Below, one piece after another: positions 8,552-16,696 of a stretch of DNA of 64,000 nucleotides; the first letter of the stretch is position 1; the number at the start of each line of letters is the position of its first letter. A model generated the notes under the pieces. That model did no database searches. It had not been told where the DNA came from and saw only the letters and a list, made by a program, of their open reading frames with translations. A program made the translations under genes and the position numbers. The DNA comes from Vibrio profundi (GTDB taxonomy: Bacteria; Pseudomonadota; Gammaproteobacteria; Enterobacterales; Vibrionaceae): positions 248,001-312,000 of the forward strand of contig NZ_RZIS01000003.1 in the NCBI RefSeq assembly GCF_005281835.1, written 5' to 3'.

Positions 8552-9394
8552 ATGCTGATGAATGATTTAAATGCGCTTCATGTGTTTTTGGCATTAATGC
8601 AAACTCGCTCAACTCAACGTGCAGCCGTCAAGATTGGGCGTTCTCAGTCTTATGTTTCAAAGGTATTGGCGCAACTTCGGGAAGAGTTGAACGATCCACT
8701 GTTTCTGAGAGAGGCTTCAGGCCTTGCGCCTTCTGATTACGCACAGTCAATTGAACCGAAAGTTCGAGCGGCATTAGCGCAGTTAGACTTAGCCTTAGAA
8801 CCCGAAAATTTTGATCCTATGTCGCTAGACAAGGTGACACTGCATATAGTTGAGCCATACCTAGTACAATTTGGTCGCGAAATCATTCGTACTATTCGTG
8901 CAGAAACCAACGCTGTTATTGAATTGAGGCAGTGGGGAGAACACAGTGAATCGTTGATTCAGAGTGAAGATGTGGACGTTGGCTTACACATTATCAATGA
9001 TAAACCGCAAAGCTTTTATCAAAGACGTATTCATTCTGGCGCTGGATATTTTGAAGGGAATCGAGACGGAGAATACGTTAAGTTTATTATTTCTGGCGTT
9101 AATGAGCATGCAGACCACTTTAAAGCGCTCGACCCTGATGTTGAGGTTGGCGTCATAGTTGATAGCCACCATCTGATGAATCAATTGATGGATGATTGCT
9201 TCACGTTAAGGTACGAACCTTACCTGGATAAAGAACAACATCATAAACTTAATATTGATGTTGCCTTGATCACCAAAGCTTCACTTCGTCATGCCGCTAT
9301 ACAAAAATGGCTTTCGGAGTTACTGGTCGGCATTGTTGATAGCTTTGTACAGCAGTGGGTAAGCCTAAGTAATGTAAGCAAGAAGCCTAAGTAA
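8552..9394 (+). CDS. LysR-family transcriptional regulator
   Basis: A 280-residue protein with a LysR-type winged helix at the N-terminus: LHVFLALMQTRSTQRAAVKIG then SQSYVSKVLAQLREELND and PLFLRE. The rest fits the effector-binding domain, slightly short for the family (about 300). A second ATG two codons later (8558) is an equally good start. LysR proteins often act on a divergent neighbour, here the minus-strand outer-membrane protein gene, but the long 282-base gap shows no obvious T-N11-A operator that I can defend. A terminator follows the stop. Confidence 0.85.
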   Translation: MLMNDLNALHVFLALMQTRSTQRAAVKIGRSQSYVSKVLAQLREELNDPLFLREASGLAPSDYAQSIEPKVRAALAQLDLALEPENFDPMSLDKVTLHIVEPYLVQFGREIIRTIRAETNAVIELRQWGEHSESLIQSEDVDVGLHIINDKPQSFYQRRIHSGAGYFEGNRDGEYVKFIISGVNEHADHFKALDPDVEVGVIVDSHHLMNQLMDDCFTLRYEPYLDKEQHHKLNIDVALITKASLRHAAIQKWLSELLVGIVDSFVQQWVSLSNVSKKPK

Positions 9395-9427
9395 TGTATT
9401 TTGGTGAACTAGTGTTATACAAACAAA

Positions 9428-9456
9428 AAGGAAGCCGAGTGGCTTCCTTTTTTGGT
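9428..9456. terminator. Bidirectional intrinsic terminator
   Basis: AAGGAAGCC, a short loop and GGCTTCCTT followed by TTTTT on the plus strand; the minus strand continues into TTTTTGTTT. It separates the convergent lysR-type gene and the HlyD-type gene. Confidence 0.85.
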
Positions 9457-9477
9457 AATAAGGCGAGGTAAAGAGAC

Positions 9478-10509
9478 TTAGAGCGCAGATAGGTAAGATT
9501 TGTAGGCTTTGAGTCGCACGGTCGCCGCGCCGATAATGTCCATAAAGCCAAGTGCAGGATGCGGTTTGTTAGCCGAGACCCAACCTGAACCAGTTGCACC
9601 AATCGGAACGTTATAGCCTTCTGGTTCTTCGAATTCGATGACAATAGTACGGCCATGCGAGCCTGTATTGTTACCTACGTGCTGGCGAACATGTTGTGAC
9701 CCATTCATCACGGAAACACGCGCTTCACCCGTGCCGGCCGTTAAGCTATGCACACGACCACGGAATATCTCACCCGGATACGCGTCGACATAGAATTCGG
9801 CAAATTGACCTACTTCAATTCCGCGATATGTTTGGTCGGCAATGCGCATCTCAACAAACTTCTTACTGGTGTCGTACAGATGCATGTTACCGATACGAGT
9901 ACCATTCACTATGTTCGTGATAGACAACTGCCCATCAAATGGCGCTCGGATTTCACGACGTTCATTTTGCCAATTTGCGGTGGCCATTTGTGCCTCGATA
10001 TTGAGGATTTGTGCATTAACCGCTGCTATTTTTGCTTCGGTCGATTCAATACGAGTTCTTAGATCGTCACGTTGGTATTCTTGAGCAAAATCTTCGAGCT
10101 TGTTAAGGCGTGCTAAGTTCTTCTTGTCGTTCTCTATCTGGTGTACTAACGCAAGTATTTCCGCTTGTGCTGCTTCTTTCTGTGCTTGCAGTCCGTGCAT
10201 TTGAGATTCAGTGTCTTCGGTGCGCAGCGTGTAGATAAGGTCGCCTTTTTTGACTATCTGGTTGTGGTCGACAAATACTTGTTCAACTTCCTGCCCAAGG
10301 AGTGGGCTAAGCACAGCATGTGGCGCTTTAACTGTCGTGCTATCGGTTAAGTCGGCAGGCGACCAAAATCGGTGAGCGGTAAACAAAGCAAAAGCGAGAA
10401 GAATTCCAGTACTGACGATGATCACTGCGTTTTTCAGTGTCCATTGAATCACGCCAGCTTTGACTAGAATCCAGCAAATTAGCACGTATGGCAGCATAAT
10501 TTCTTTCAT
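9478..10509 (-). CDS. HlyD-family periplasmic adaptor / membrane fusion protein
   Basis: A 343-residue membrane fusion protein. One N-terminal membrane segment (about 25-47) is followed by a first lipoyl half (GQEVEQVFVDHNQIVKKGDLIYTL), an alpha-helical hairpin rich in Gln/Ala/Glu (about 105-185), the second lipoyl half (IRAPFDGQLSITNIVNGTRIG) and a beta-barrel. Such proteins bridge an inner-membrane pump and an outer-membrane channel. No pump or channel gene is adjacent; the partner is the small inner-membrane protein 3 bases upstream, an arrangement like E. coli yibH-yibI. AGGA precedes the ATG. The substrate is unknown. Confidence 0.85.
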   Translation of the reverse strand: MKEIMLPYVLICWILVKAGVIQWTLKNAVIIVSTGILLAFALFTAHRFWSPADLTDSTTVKAPHAVLSPLLGQEVEQVFVDHNQIVKKGDLIYTLRTEDTESQMHGLQAQKEAAQAEILALVHQIENDKKNLARLNKLEDFAQEYQRDDLRTRIESTEAKIAAVNAQILNIEAQMATANWQNERREIRAPFDGQLSITNIVNGTRIGNMHLYDTSKKFVEMRIADQTYRGIEVGQFAEFYVDAYPGEIFRGRVHSLTAGTGEARVSVMNGSQHVRQHVGNNTGSHGRTIVIEFEEPEGYNVPIGATGSGWVSANKPHPALGFMDIIGAATVRLKAYKSYLSAL

Positions 10510-10512
10510 GAC

Positions 10513-11019
10513 TTAGTCCTCTACTCGTTTCGCTGGGGCGCGGCCGTTACGAATAATGTTCGACAGTTCTTGGGCAAGTACGTCCCAGCGAGCAAACGCG
10601 ATGATGATGGCGAGTACCCACCACGCTTTATCGATGAATAAGCCACAAAGTGATAACGCAAACACTATCTGAGTGTGAGCACTAGACATTTCGGCCGCTC
10701 GATGAACCGCGACTTCATGCAATTGCCAAAATAGATAAGCAACATAGATTAAGATAGCGACGGTGACAAAGAAGACGAAGCCCATGAAAACTTCAGAATC
10801 AAGCAAGGCTAAAATGCTTGGGTAGCCGTTTGAGAAGTAATCTTCAGGTAGAGATTTGCCGTGAATCGTGCCTAGTTTAGATAATCCGACCGAGGCCCCG
10901 ATAAGAACACCTAAGCCAATGATTAATTTAAGTAAATATGTAGCAGTTATGCTGGTGATCCGTTTGAGTTTATCCATCAGTCCTTTAGTTGGTATTGTGG
11001 GAGTCTTATTGATTGACAT
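10513..11019 (-). CDS. Inner-membrane protein paired with the HlyD-type adaptor
   Basis: A protein of about 168 residues from the ATG at 11019 (an upstream in-frame start at 11061 would add 14 residues and is less likely). It has three clear membrane segments: around LKLIIGLGVLIGASVGL, GFVFFVTVAILIYVAYLF and FALSLCGLFIDKAWWVLAIIIAF. The C-terminus is basic (RNGRAPAKR) and cytoplasmic-looking. It ends 3 bases before the adaptor gene, so the pair is translated from one mRNA. The size and partner recall E. coli YibI, but I cannot prove homology. Confidence 0.7.
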   Translation of the reverse strand: MSINKTPTIPTKGLMDKLKRITSITATYLLKLIIGLGVLIGASVGLSKLGTIHGKSLPEDYFSNGYPSILALLDSEVFMGFVFFVTVAILIYVAYLFWQLHEVAVHRAAEMSSAHTQIVFALSLCGLFIDKAWWVLAIIIAFARWDVLAQELSNIIRNGRAPAKRVED

Positions 11020-11142
11020 GATGCATTGAGCCTTAGTTATTGATCTGGAATCACCATACACACTACGGCACGTTTATATGGAATAAACGAAATTCCGAAT
11101 AAATGTATTCGTGCGAAAAGCGCGCAATCATAAACTGAAAAT

Positions 11143-11170
11143 AAATGCCAGCAGGGGAGTGCTGGCATTA
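11143..11170 (-). terminator. Intrinsic terminator of the EAL gene
   Basis: On the minus strand ATGCCAGCA and TGCTGGCAT (11160-11168 and 11145-11153) form a 9-bp stem followed by TTATTTTC. It lies 36 bases after the stop of the wHTH-EAL gene. Confidence 0.8.
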
Positions 11171-11203
11171 TAAAAAGGAGAGTGGTTGCTGTAGTTGGGC
11201 TGG

Positions 11204-12949
11204 CTACTGTTGCTCGTTTTTTTCTGCTCGGCTATACAGGTAACCTTGGTGTAGGTAGTAACCAAGTTGGCAAAGGATGTATTGCTGCCTACGTGTCTCA
11301 ACACCTTCATAAATCATGGTCATGTTCGACAGCCTACCGATTTCTGAAATATTCAATAAAACCCCCTTATGGTGTTCGCCAGATTCGATATCCTTTACGA
11401 AGCAACGATCAAGCTTTAGGTAAGTCGGTGATATCGCGCTAATGATCTCGATATTGTTATTACCCGTTCCAAAATCATCCAGTGCAATGGTAATGCCTAA
11501 ACTTTTAATTTCTTTAATATTATCAATGACCTCACAACCATATCCTATGTTGGAATATTCAGTGATCTCGACGATGAACTCATTGGCTTCCATTGCTGAT
11601 AAATGATGTTTAATCTTGCTGAAATTGGCTCCAACTAAAGCGCTAGGGCAAACATTCACACCATAGATCGCGTGGCTGTTGTTCAATTTGGCATTCTTTA
11701 CTGTTTCGATGAGTAAGATCGTATGAAACGTCAGTAGGTTGATTCCCCTCATTGAGTTGATGAAATCAAGAACGCCAACATTGCGAACTCGCGAAAGCAA
11801 TTCGTAATATAGGATGCTGTTGTCTTCAGTATTAATGATTGGCTCTTCTTCGAAGCTAATATGCTGCCATTGAATTAGGTACTTCAAAAAGCCGATGATG
11901 TAAGTGCGATAAAAGAAAATCGTTAGAAAAAGAAACAACGCCACCCATAACGTGAGAATGTGCTGACTATAAAGTGTGAGAGTGGCACCGGAAGGTAAAT
12001 CATAGCTGTAAAGTTTGATGCCTGGATCTCCAAGCGTGACGATGTAAAAGCCATTTTTCTCAATGGATACAGAATCGATGAACAGCGGTAAAAGTGAGTT
12101 TCGATAGCGCGCTTCTATCGAACGCTTAGAGATTCGTGCGACAAGGCTAGTGCCCGTATCCGGGTTATTAAATCGAGTGTAAGAGAAATCTAGACTGTTA
12201 TAGAAGTCATCATTGTTGTCCGCATCTACTGGTTTGCTTTCGTTTCTAGAAATAAAACAAGCGTCATCTTGGGTTGTAAGGACAACGGAATCTAGATTGA
12301 GTGAGTGCCTTAATGCGTGTACAGAACCATCTCGATAGCAGCCGTAACTCATCACTTCCTCAGCGATTTCTTTGGTATTCTCGCTGTACTCGTTGGCTAT
12401 TTTCGTTGTGTATAGAATCTGGAAAAAGTAGATAACAAAAAGAATAATAGATGAAATACTCACCATTTTTATCGACGATTTGATCAGCTCTTGGTGGTAT
12501 GAAGTGAACATGAGTTTGATAACGTCAAGGGAAGAGGGCTTAAACTGGCTAATATCGACTTTGGTGCTTTTGCAGTCAGTCGGCCTCTTTTCTAAATCGA
12601 TGAAATAGCCCACTTTATATAAGTTAGATATTAACTCGCTATTACTTTCTATATTTGCATCTTTACATAAACTTCGATATTTCTTTCGTATTGATGCAAT
12701 AATGTTTTTTAATGCGTATAAACTGAATTCTTCGTTAAAGTGTGATTTAAAAGATTCTTCTACGTCACGTGCAGACTGTGGGTTTGAGATAGAGGAATTC
12801 TCGGCTAAATATTTTAGTACAAAACTTTCTTTACTATTAAGGTTCTCCTCTGATATTTTATTGCAGTTCCTTTTTATATAAATTTTTTCTTCATTATAGA
12901 CCAATTGCAAGCTCTCATTATTGTTGTTTATATTGAAAGAACAGTGCAT
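11204..12949 (-). CDS. Membrane-bound winged-helix / CSS-like sensor / EAL c-di-GMP phosphodiesterase fusion
   Basis: A 581-residue fusion. Residues about 35-118 look like an OmpR/ToxR-type winged helix (ending YKVGYFIDLE). A membrane segment (162-180), a periplasmic region (181-329) with Cys204 and Cys231 resembling the CSS domain, and a second membrane segment (331-350) follow. Residues 370-578 are an EAL domain with its metal and catalytic residues present: Glu383 (as ELLSR rather than EALLR), Asn432, Glu461, Asp491-Asp492, Lys512, Glu548 and Gln568. It should therefore hydrolyse c-di-GMP. No GGDEF domain is present. The arrangement suggests a redox-sensing periplasmic domain controlling both DNA binding and c-di-GMP breakdown. 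Monocistronic, with a CRP-like site about 125 bases upstream. Confidence 0.85.
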   Translation of the reverse strand: MHCSFNINNNNESLQLVYNEEKIYIKRNCNKISEENLNSKESFVLKYLAENSSISNPQSARDVEESFKSHFNEEFSLYALKNIIASIRKKYRSLCKDANIESNSELISNLYKVGYFIDLEKRPTDCKSTKVDISQFKPSSLDVIKLMFTSYHQELIKSSIKMVSISSIILFVIYFFQILYTTKIANEYSENTKEIAEEVMSYGCYRDGSVHALRHSLNLDSVVLTTQDDACFISRNESKPVDADNNDDFYNSLDFSYTRFNNPDTGTSLVARISKRSIEARYRNSLLPLFIDSVSIEKNGFYIVTLGDPGIKLYSYDLPSGATLTLYSQHILTLWVALFLFLTIFFYRTYIIGFLKYLIQWQHISFEEEPIINTEDNSILYYELLSRVRNVGVLDFINSMRGINLLTFHTILLIETVKNAKLNNSHAIYGVNVCPSALVGANFSKIKHHLSAMEANEFIVEITEYSNIGYGCEVIDNIKEIKSLGITIALDDFGTGNNNIEIISAISPTYLKLDRCFVKDIESGEHHKGVLLNISEIGRLSNMTMIYEGVETRRQQYILCQLGYYLHQGYLYSRAEKNEQQ

Positions 12950-13072
12950 GACTTAACTCCTAAGCAGTATTTATAATTTTGTTATGATCATTATCTAGTG
13001 ATTGGCATATTCATTTGTGCTGTAAAATGGCAAAAATACCAAGCGTATAGCACTTAACGATAACTTTAAAAT

Positions 13073-13088
13073 GGTGATCTATATCACA
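13073..13088. promoter_or_regulatory. CRP-like binding site upstream of the EAL fusion gene
   Basis: GGTGATCTATATCACA matches the core of the CRP consensus TGTGATCTAGATCACA at 14 of 16 positions and is a near-perfect dyad (GTGAT-N4-ATCAC). It lies about 125 bases before the start codon of the minus-strand fusion gene. Confidence 0.65.
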
Positions 13089-13497
13089 GGTTATTGTTTA
13101 TAATGAAAAAGTGTAGAGATGCTCATCCAAGACTGAATTTATAAATCAATGCAAGTGTATTACAAGAGGTAAAGCGGATTTATCCATGAATTTTGGTGTT
13201 TATCCAATTGGATTAGTAAAATTTAGGAGTTTTTAAGTGCTAGATTAGCGAGTGCTACATTAGCTTTTGATAAGGTTTTCGTTTGATAGGTTTTATCAGT
13301 CTTTAATCATTTTAGATATTTTCCGTTTTTTAAATCATCAGATAGATATTCACTTTGTTTTTAATTTTCCCTTTATAATTCTATTATATCTATTCAGACT
13401 ATATGTAATTAACTGGATGGGGTTAATTAATTTAATCGACAGATTTTTTAATAAAGGTCTAATCAATATCTGATGGTAAGTATATAACCGTAAATAA

Positions 13498-13529
13498 ACA
13501 AAAAAGCCATCAAGAATGAGCCTGATGGC
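13498..13529 (-). terminator. Intrinsic terminator of the ene-reductase gene
   Basis: GCCATCA (13506-13512) pairs with TGATGGC (13523-13529); on the minus strand the stem is followed by TTTTTTG. It lies about 100 bases beyond the stop at 13630. Confidence 0.75.
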
Positions 13530-13629
13530 GAAAGTGTTTTCAGTGAAAGGAGAACAACTGGAAACAATAATATGTGGCAACGAAAAGGCAGTGTTGCGTT
13601 AATTTTTGAAATTTGTGGCTATCAAAGGT

Positions 13630-14670
13630 TTAAACTAATTCAGCAAGCATTTCGTCAGAATATGCAACTAATTCATCACCAGCTTTCACTTTAGCGACAT
13701 AATCTGGGTTGGCGATTAGTGGGCGACCGATAGCCAGTAAATCAAACTTATTCGACGCTATCGCTTCGCTACCTGATTGCGCAGTGTAACTTCCTACACC
13801 TACTAGTGTTTTGCTATAGTTCGCTCGTAGGTAAGCAGAAGCGCTGCCGTCTAAGTAGTCGAAGGTCATCGAGTCATCAAAAATACCAACGTGTAGATAT
13901 GCTAGGTTTCGCTGGTCAAGCTCTGTAAGCAAGTAGTCGAAAACTTCGCGGTCACGTTTATCTTCTTCGATATTAAAGTAAGCCCCCGGAGATACACGCA
14001 GAGCGGTTCTGTCTTCACCAATACGATCCGAAATTGCATCAATTACTGACAACGGGAAACGCGCCATGTTTTCCGCACTGCCACCAAACTCATCTTCACG
14101 AACGTTACTAGAGTAGTGTAGGAATTGGTCGATAAGGTAGCCATTTGCACCGTGGATCTCTACACCATCAAACCCCGCATCAATCGCATTCGCGGCAGCT
14201 TGGCTGTAATCCTTCACTAGCTCTTCAATTTCATCTTTGGTTGCTGGCTTAGGAACAAGGTAAGTCAATTCGCGCATACGAGGCACAGTGCCTTCAACAG
14301 CACTCGCTGATGGTGCTAGTACGTGGTCACCGTTGTAAAAGTGTGGATGGGCTACACGGCCTGTATGCCAAAGTTGAGCAAATATTTTGCCACCATTCGC
14401 ATGTACGGCGTCTGTCACGACTTTCCAGCCCTTAATTTGTTCAGGCGAGAACAACCCCGGTGTGTTTGGGTAGCCTTGGCCATCAGGGCGAATAATTACC
14501 GCCTCAGAAATGATCAGTCCCGTGTCAGCACGGCGCGCATAGTAGTCCGCCATAGCTTGAGTTGGAACTAAGTTTTCATCCGCCATGCAGCGAGTGAGAG
14601 GCGCCATTAGAATACGGTTTTGTAGTGTGATGGTTTCGTTTAGTGCGAGAGGTTGAAATAAGTTTTCCAT
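13630..14670 (-). CDS. nemA: Old-yellow-enzyme-family alkene reductase (NemA-like)
   Basis: A 346-residue flavoprotein from the ATG at 14670, preceded by AAAGG. It matches the FMN-dependent old yellow enzyme family end to end: N-terminal RILMAPLTRC, AQLWHTGR, the substrate-binding HGANGYLIDQFL (His/Asn pair) followed by an SNVREDEFGGS motif, and the phosphate-binding LLAIGRPLIANPD. These enzymes use NADPH to reduce electrophilic alkenes, N-ethylmaleimide and nitro-compounds. It diverges from a TetR-family gene across 140 bases with three dyads, the usual arrangement for electrophile-induced reductases. A longer frame upstream (to 14766) is rejected because it would swallow the operators. Confidence 0.92.
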   Translation of the reverse strand: MENLFQPLALNETITLQNRILMAPLTRCMADENLVPTQAMADYYARRADTGLIISEAVIIRPDGQGYPNTPGLFSPEQIKGWKVVTDAVHANGGKIFAQLWHTGRVAHPHFYNGDHVLAPSASAVEGTVPRMRELTYLVPKPATKDEIEELVKDYSQAAANAIDAGFDGVEIHGANGYLIDQFLHYSSNVREDEFGGSAENMARFPLSVIDAISDRIGEDRTALRVSPGAYFNIEEDKRDREVFDYLLTELDQRNLAYLHVGIFDDSMTFDYLDGSASAYLRANYSKTLVGVGSYTAQSGSEAIASNKFDLLAIGRPLIANPDYVAKVKAGDELVAYSDEMLAELV

Positions 14671-14699
14671 GCTGAGCCTTTTGTATATTCGGTGATTTC

Positions 14700-14715
14700 T
14701 TGAATGCCCATTCAA
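14700..14715. promoter_or_regulatory. TetR operator 1 (nemA side)
   Basis: TTGAATGCCCATTCAA is a perfect 7-2-7 inverted repeat, 30 bases upstream of the ene-reductase start. It is the first of three related 16-bp dyads in this divergent region. Confidence 0.75.
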
Positions 14716-14726
14716 ATTAGAACAAC

Positions 14727-14742
14727 TTGAACGATCATTCAA
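14727..14742. promoter_or_regulatory. TetR operator 2 (middle)
   Basis: TTGAACGATCATTCAA is the same 16-bp dyad with one mismatch between arms, extended by C and G to an 18-bp palindrome edge. Its start is 27 bases from that of operator 1. Confidence 0.75.
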
Positions 14743-14750
14743 GAACTTTT

Positions 14751-14766
14751 TTGAATGAATGTTCAA
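14751..14766. promoter_or_regulatory. TetR operator 3 (regulator side)
   Basis: TTGAATGAATGTTCAA keeps the TTGAA/TTCAA arms. It lies 45 bases before the regulator's start and 24 bases (start to start) from operator 2, so bound dimers would lie near the same face or overlap cooperatively. Confidence 0.7.
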
Positions 14767-14810
14767 AATCGGTTAGAATCTACGAATACCCACTTAATCT
14801 GAGAACCGAT

Positions 14811-15389
14811 ATGCGCAGTGCCGAGTTTGATCGAGAAAAAGTTTTACGATCTGCCATGGATGCTTTTATTAGCAAGGGCTACAGCAAAACCAGTATGCAA
14901 GATTTGAAGAAGGCTACGGGCTTACATCCGGGGTCAATTTACTGTGCATTTGAAAACAAACGAGGGCTGTTGGTTGCCGCTCTTGAACATTATCGCTCAG
15001 AGCGTAATGCTGAGTTTCAAGCCCTGTTTGATAGCAAGCCAACTGTTATTGATGGCTTAACGGCATATTTGGAAAATGTGGTTGAAGAGTGTGAAAGTGA
15101 ACAGATTCAAGATTGCTTGCTTCAAAAAGCAATGAGTGAGCTGGCGCATCAAGACGATGAAGTTGAAGGCATTATCAGTACAATGTTGAACGAATGGCAG
15201 CATGCATTTACTGACAAGCTAAGACTCGCTCAAGAGAATAATGAAATTTCTGCAGAACGTTCGTCTGAAGAGCTCTCTCAATTTCTGGTAATGGGAATTT
15301 ACGGAATCCGAACGTTTTCTCACACCAATCCTGAGCAAGGTTCATTAACCCGATTAAGCGAGCAATTATTGAATTACATTCGCGGCTAA
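14811..15389 (+). CDS. TetR/AcrR-family regulator, divergent from nemA
   Basis: A 192-residue protein from the ATG at 14811; the longer frame from 14727 would run through operators 2 and 3. Residues about 5-55 are a TetR helix-turn-helix: VLRSAMDAFISKGYSKTSM, then ATGLHPGSIYCAFENKRGLL. The rest is an all-helical ligand domain containing a Cys near CESEQIQDC, a candidate electrophile sensor. It most likely represses itself and the ene-reductase through the three TTGAA-N6-TTCAA dyads between them, released by reactive carbonyl or quinone compounds. That role is inferred from context. Confidence 0.85.
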   Translation: MRSAEFDREKVLRSAMDAFISKGYSKTSMQDLKKATGLHPGSIYCAFENKRGLLVAALEHYRSERNAEFQALFDSKPTVIDGLTAYLENVVEECESEQIQDCLLQKAMSELAHQDDEVEGIISTMLNEWQHAFTDKLRLAQENNEISAERSSEELSQFLVMGIYGIRTFSHTNPEQGSLTRLSEQLLNYIRG

Positions 15390-15421
15390 TGAGCCGCGCT
15401 TGCTAAATCAGTATGCCGTGA

Positions 15422-15458
15422 AAGCTGAACGAAGTTATGTACTCGTTCAGCTTTTTTG
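15422..15458 (+). terminator. Intrinsic terminator of the TetR gene
   Basis: AAGCTGAACGA (15422-15432) pairs with TCGTTCAGCTT (15443-15453), an 11-bp stem followed by TTTTG. Confidence 0.88.
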
Positions 15459-15571
15459 TTTGCGGAATGATGAGTAGCTTTGAGAGTACAACGAAGGATT
15501 CATATCTCGGCGAGTGCCATGTAGCTGTCGGGATAAAGAACTTAGATTTAGATACGTGGAAGCACGGATAA

Positions 15572-16696
15572 TCAATTGCGAACTTGGCTAGCCCATAATG
15601 GCAATTTGTTTTCTAACTCGAAATGAGCGACGACTTGCTCTGAAATCTTCTCGCCACTGATTAGGCAGTTGGCTACGTAGACTGCGCAGGCCGCACCGAA
15701 GGGCTCTTTAATCAATTGCTCAGGGTCATTGTGGATCAGTATATGGTTGATGATTGAAGCTGGAAAACGCCAAAAGTAGAGTAAATAGGCGCCAAGTTGT
15801 TCCGATTTTGTGTTGAATAGGTATTTTTCTAAGTGCGATTTATCCATTCCTTTCGTTTTTGAACAAATATAAGCACTCATTAGATCTGGCGTGATTTTCA
15901 TTCTTACGTATTCTCCTAGGTGGTGAAGCATACCCACCAAAAACACCTTATCTTTTTGTTCATCGTCGACAAAACCAGACGCGAGCATGGCGACTTTGTA
16001 ACTGTTGGTTCGTAGGTCTTCGAGCGGTTTACTGGCATCGTTGAGTGAAACGGCCCCGACTTCTAAAAGCGACATAATGCTGATAATGATTTGACGCCCT
16101 AAGCGGTTAATCGCTTCAGGAATACTGCTAACTTCTAACTTATCCCTGAAAGTAGCGTTGTTAGCGATGTGCAAAATCTTGGCGCACATTGCAGGATCTT
16201 GGCTTATTAGCATCGAAATCTCATGCATTGATGCGCTGTTGTCTTGAAGTTTTCTTTGTACCTGAAAGAAGGACTTAGGGCTAATCGGGAGCGAAGTAAT
16301 AGTACCGATGGCACTTTGAATGGTTCTGTCCGGAAAAAGGTCGAGTATTTCTGAAATTCGAGCCATCTCTTCTTTGAGTGTTTCAGGCTTACAGGGTTTA
16401 GTGAACGCTTGGTGGGCAAAAAAGCCGCCTTTTACGGTAATGATAGGATCTGAATAGCCTGATAGGGATGCGCGAATAATGCTGGGGTATTGTTTACTCA
16501 CGATTTTAAGTAATTCAGCGCCATCCATACCTGGCATTAACATGTCTGAGATGATCACGTCTATCGGCTCATTTTCAAGTATCGTTAACGCTGCTTCACC
16601 GCCTTCTGCTGTATACAAATCCCAACCTGCGCCAAACAAGGCGCGTTTCAAACCGTTTAAGATCATCTTCTCATCATCAACCAGTAAGACTTTCAC
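15572..16696 (-). CDS. Response regulator with HDOD output domain
   Basis: A 374-residue protein from a GTG at 16696, chosen because GGAGG lies 6 bases upstream and the frame then begins exactly with the receiver fold (MKVLLVDDE). Receiver domain 1-115 with phospho-acceptor Asp51 (ISDMLMPGMDG) and the conserved Lys (FTKP); residues about 140-345 are an HDOD domain (ISQDPAMCAKILHIANNA, INRLGRQ), a non-catalytic relative of HD phosphohydrolases common in signalling. Its first 20 bases overlap the end of the histidine kinase gene, pointing to translational coupling and a cognate pair. Confidence 0.88.
   Translation of the reverse strand: MKVLLVDDEKMILNGLKRALFGAGWDLYTAEGGEAALTILENEPIDVIISDMLMPGMDGAELLKIVSKQYPSIIRASLSGYSDPIITVKGGFFAHQAFTKPCKPETLKEEMARISEILDLFPDRTIQSAIGTITSLPISPKSFFQVQRKLQDNSASMHEISMLISQDPAMCAKILHIANNATFRDKLEVSSIPEAINRLGRQIIISIMSLLEVGAVSLNDASKPLEDLRTNSYKVAMLASGFVDDEQKDKVFLVGMLHHLGEYVRMKITPDLMSAYICSKTKGMDKSHLEKYLFNTKSEQLGAYLLYFWRFPASIINHILIHNDPEQLIKEPFGAACAVYVANCLISGEKISEQVVAHFELENKLPLWASQVRN

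Larger units (their letters stand above)
12950..13629. other. AT-rich intergenic region
   Basis: There are 680 bases between two minus-strand genes. It holds the CRP-like site at 13073-13088 and the nemA-type terminator at 13498-13529. The middle (about 13200-13500) is very AT-rich and has only TTG-started, hydrophobic frames that I do not accept as genes. Confidence 0.6.

Noticed and set aside
13267..13473. 68-codon AT-rich hydrophobic plus-strand frame upstream of the EAL gene
   Set aside because: TTG start, no ribosome site, and composition typical of AT-rich non-coding DNA.
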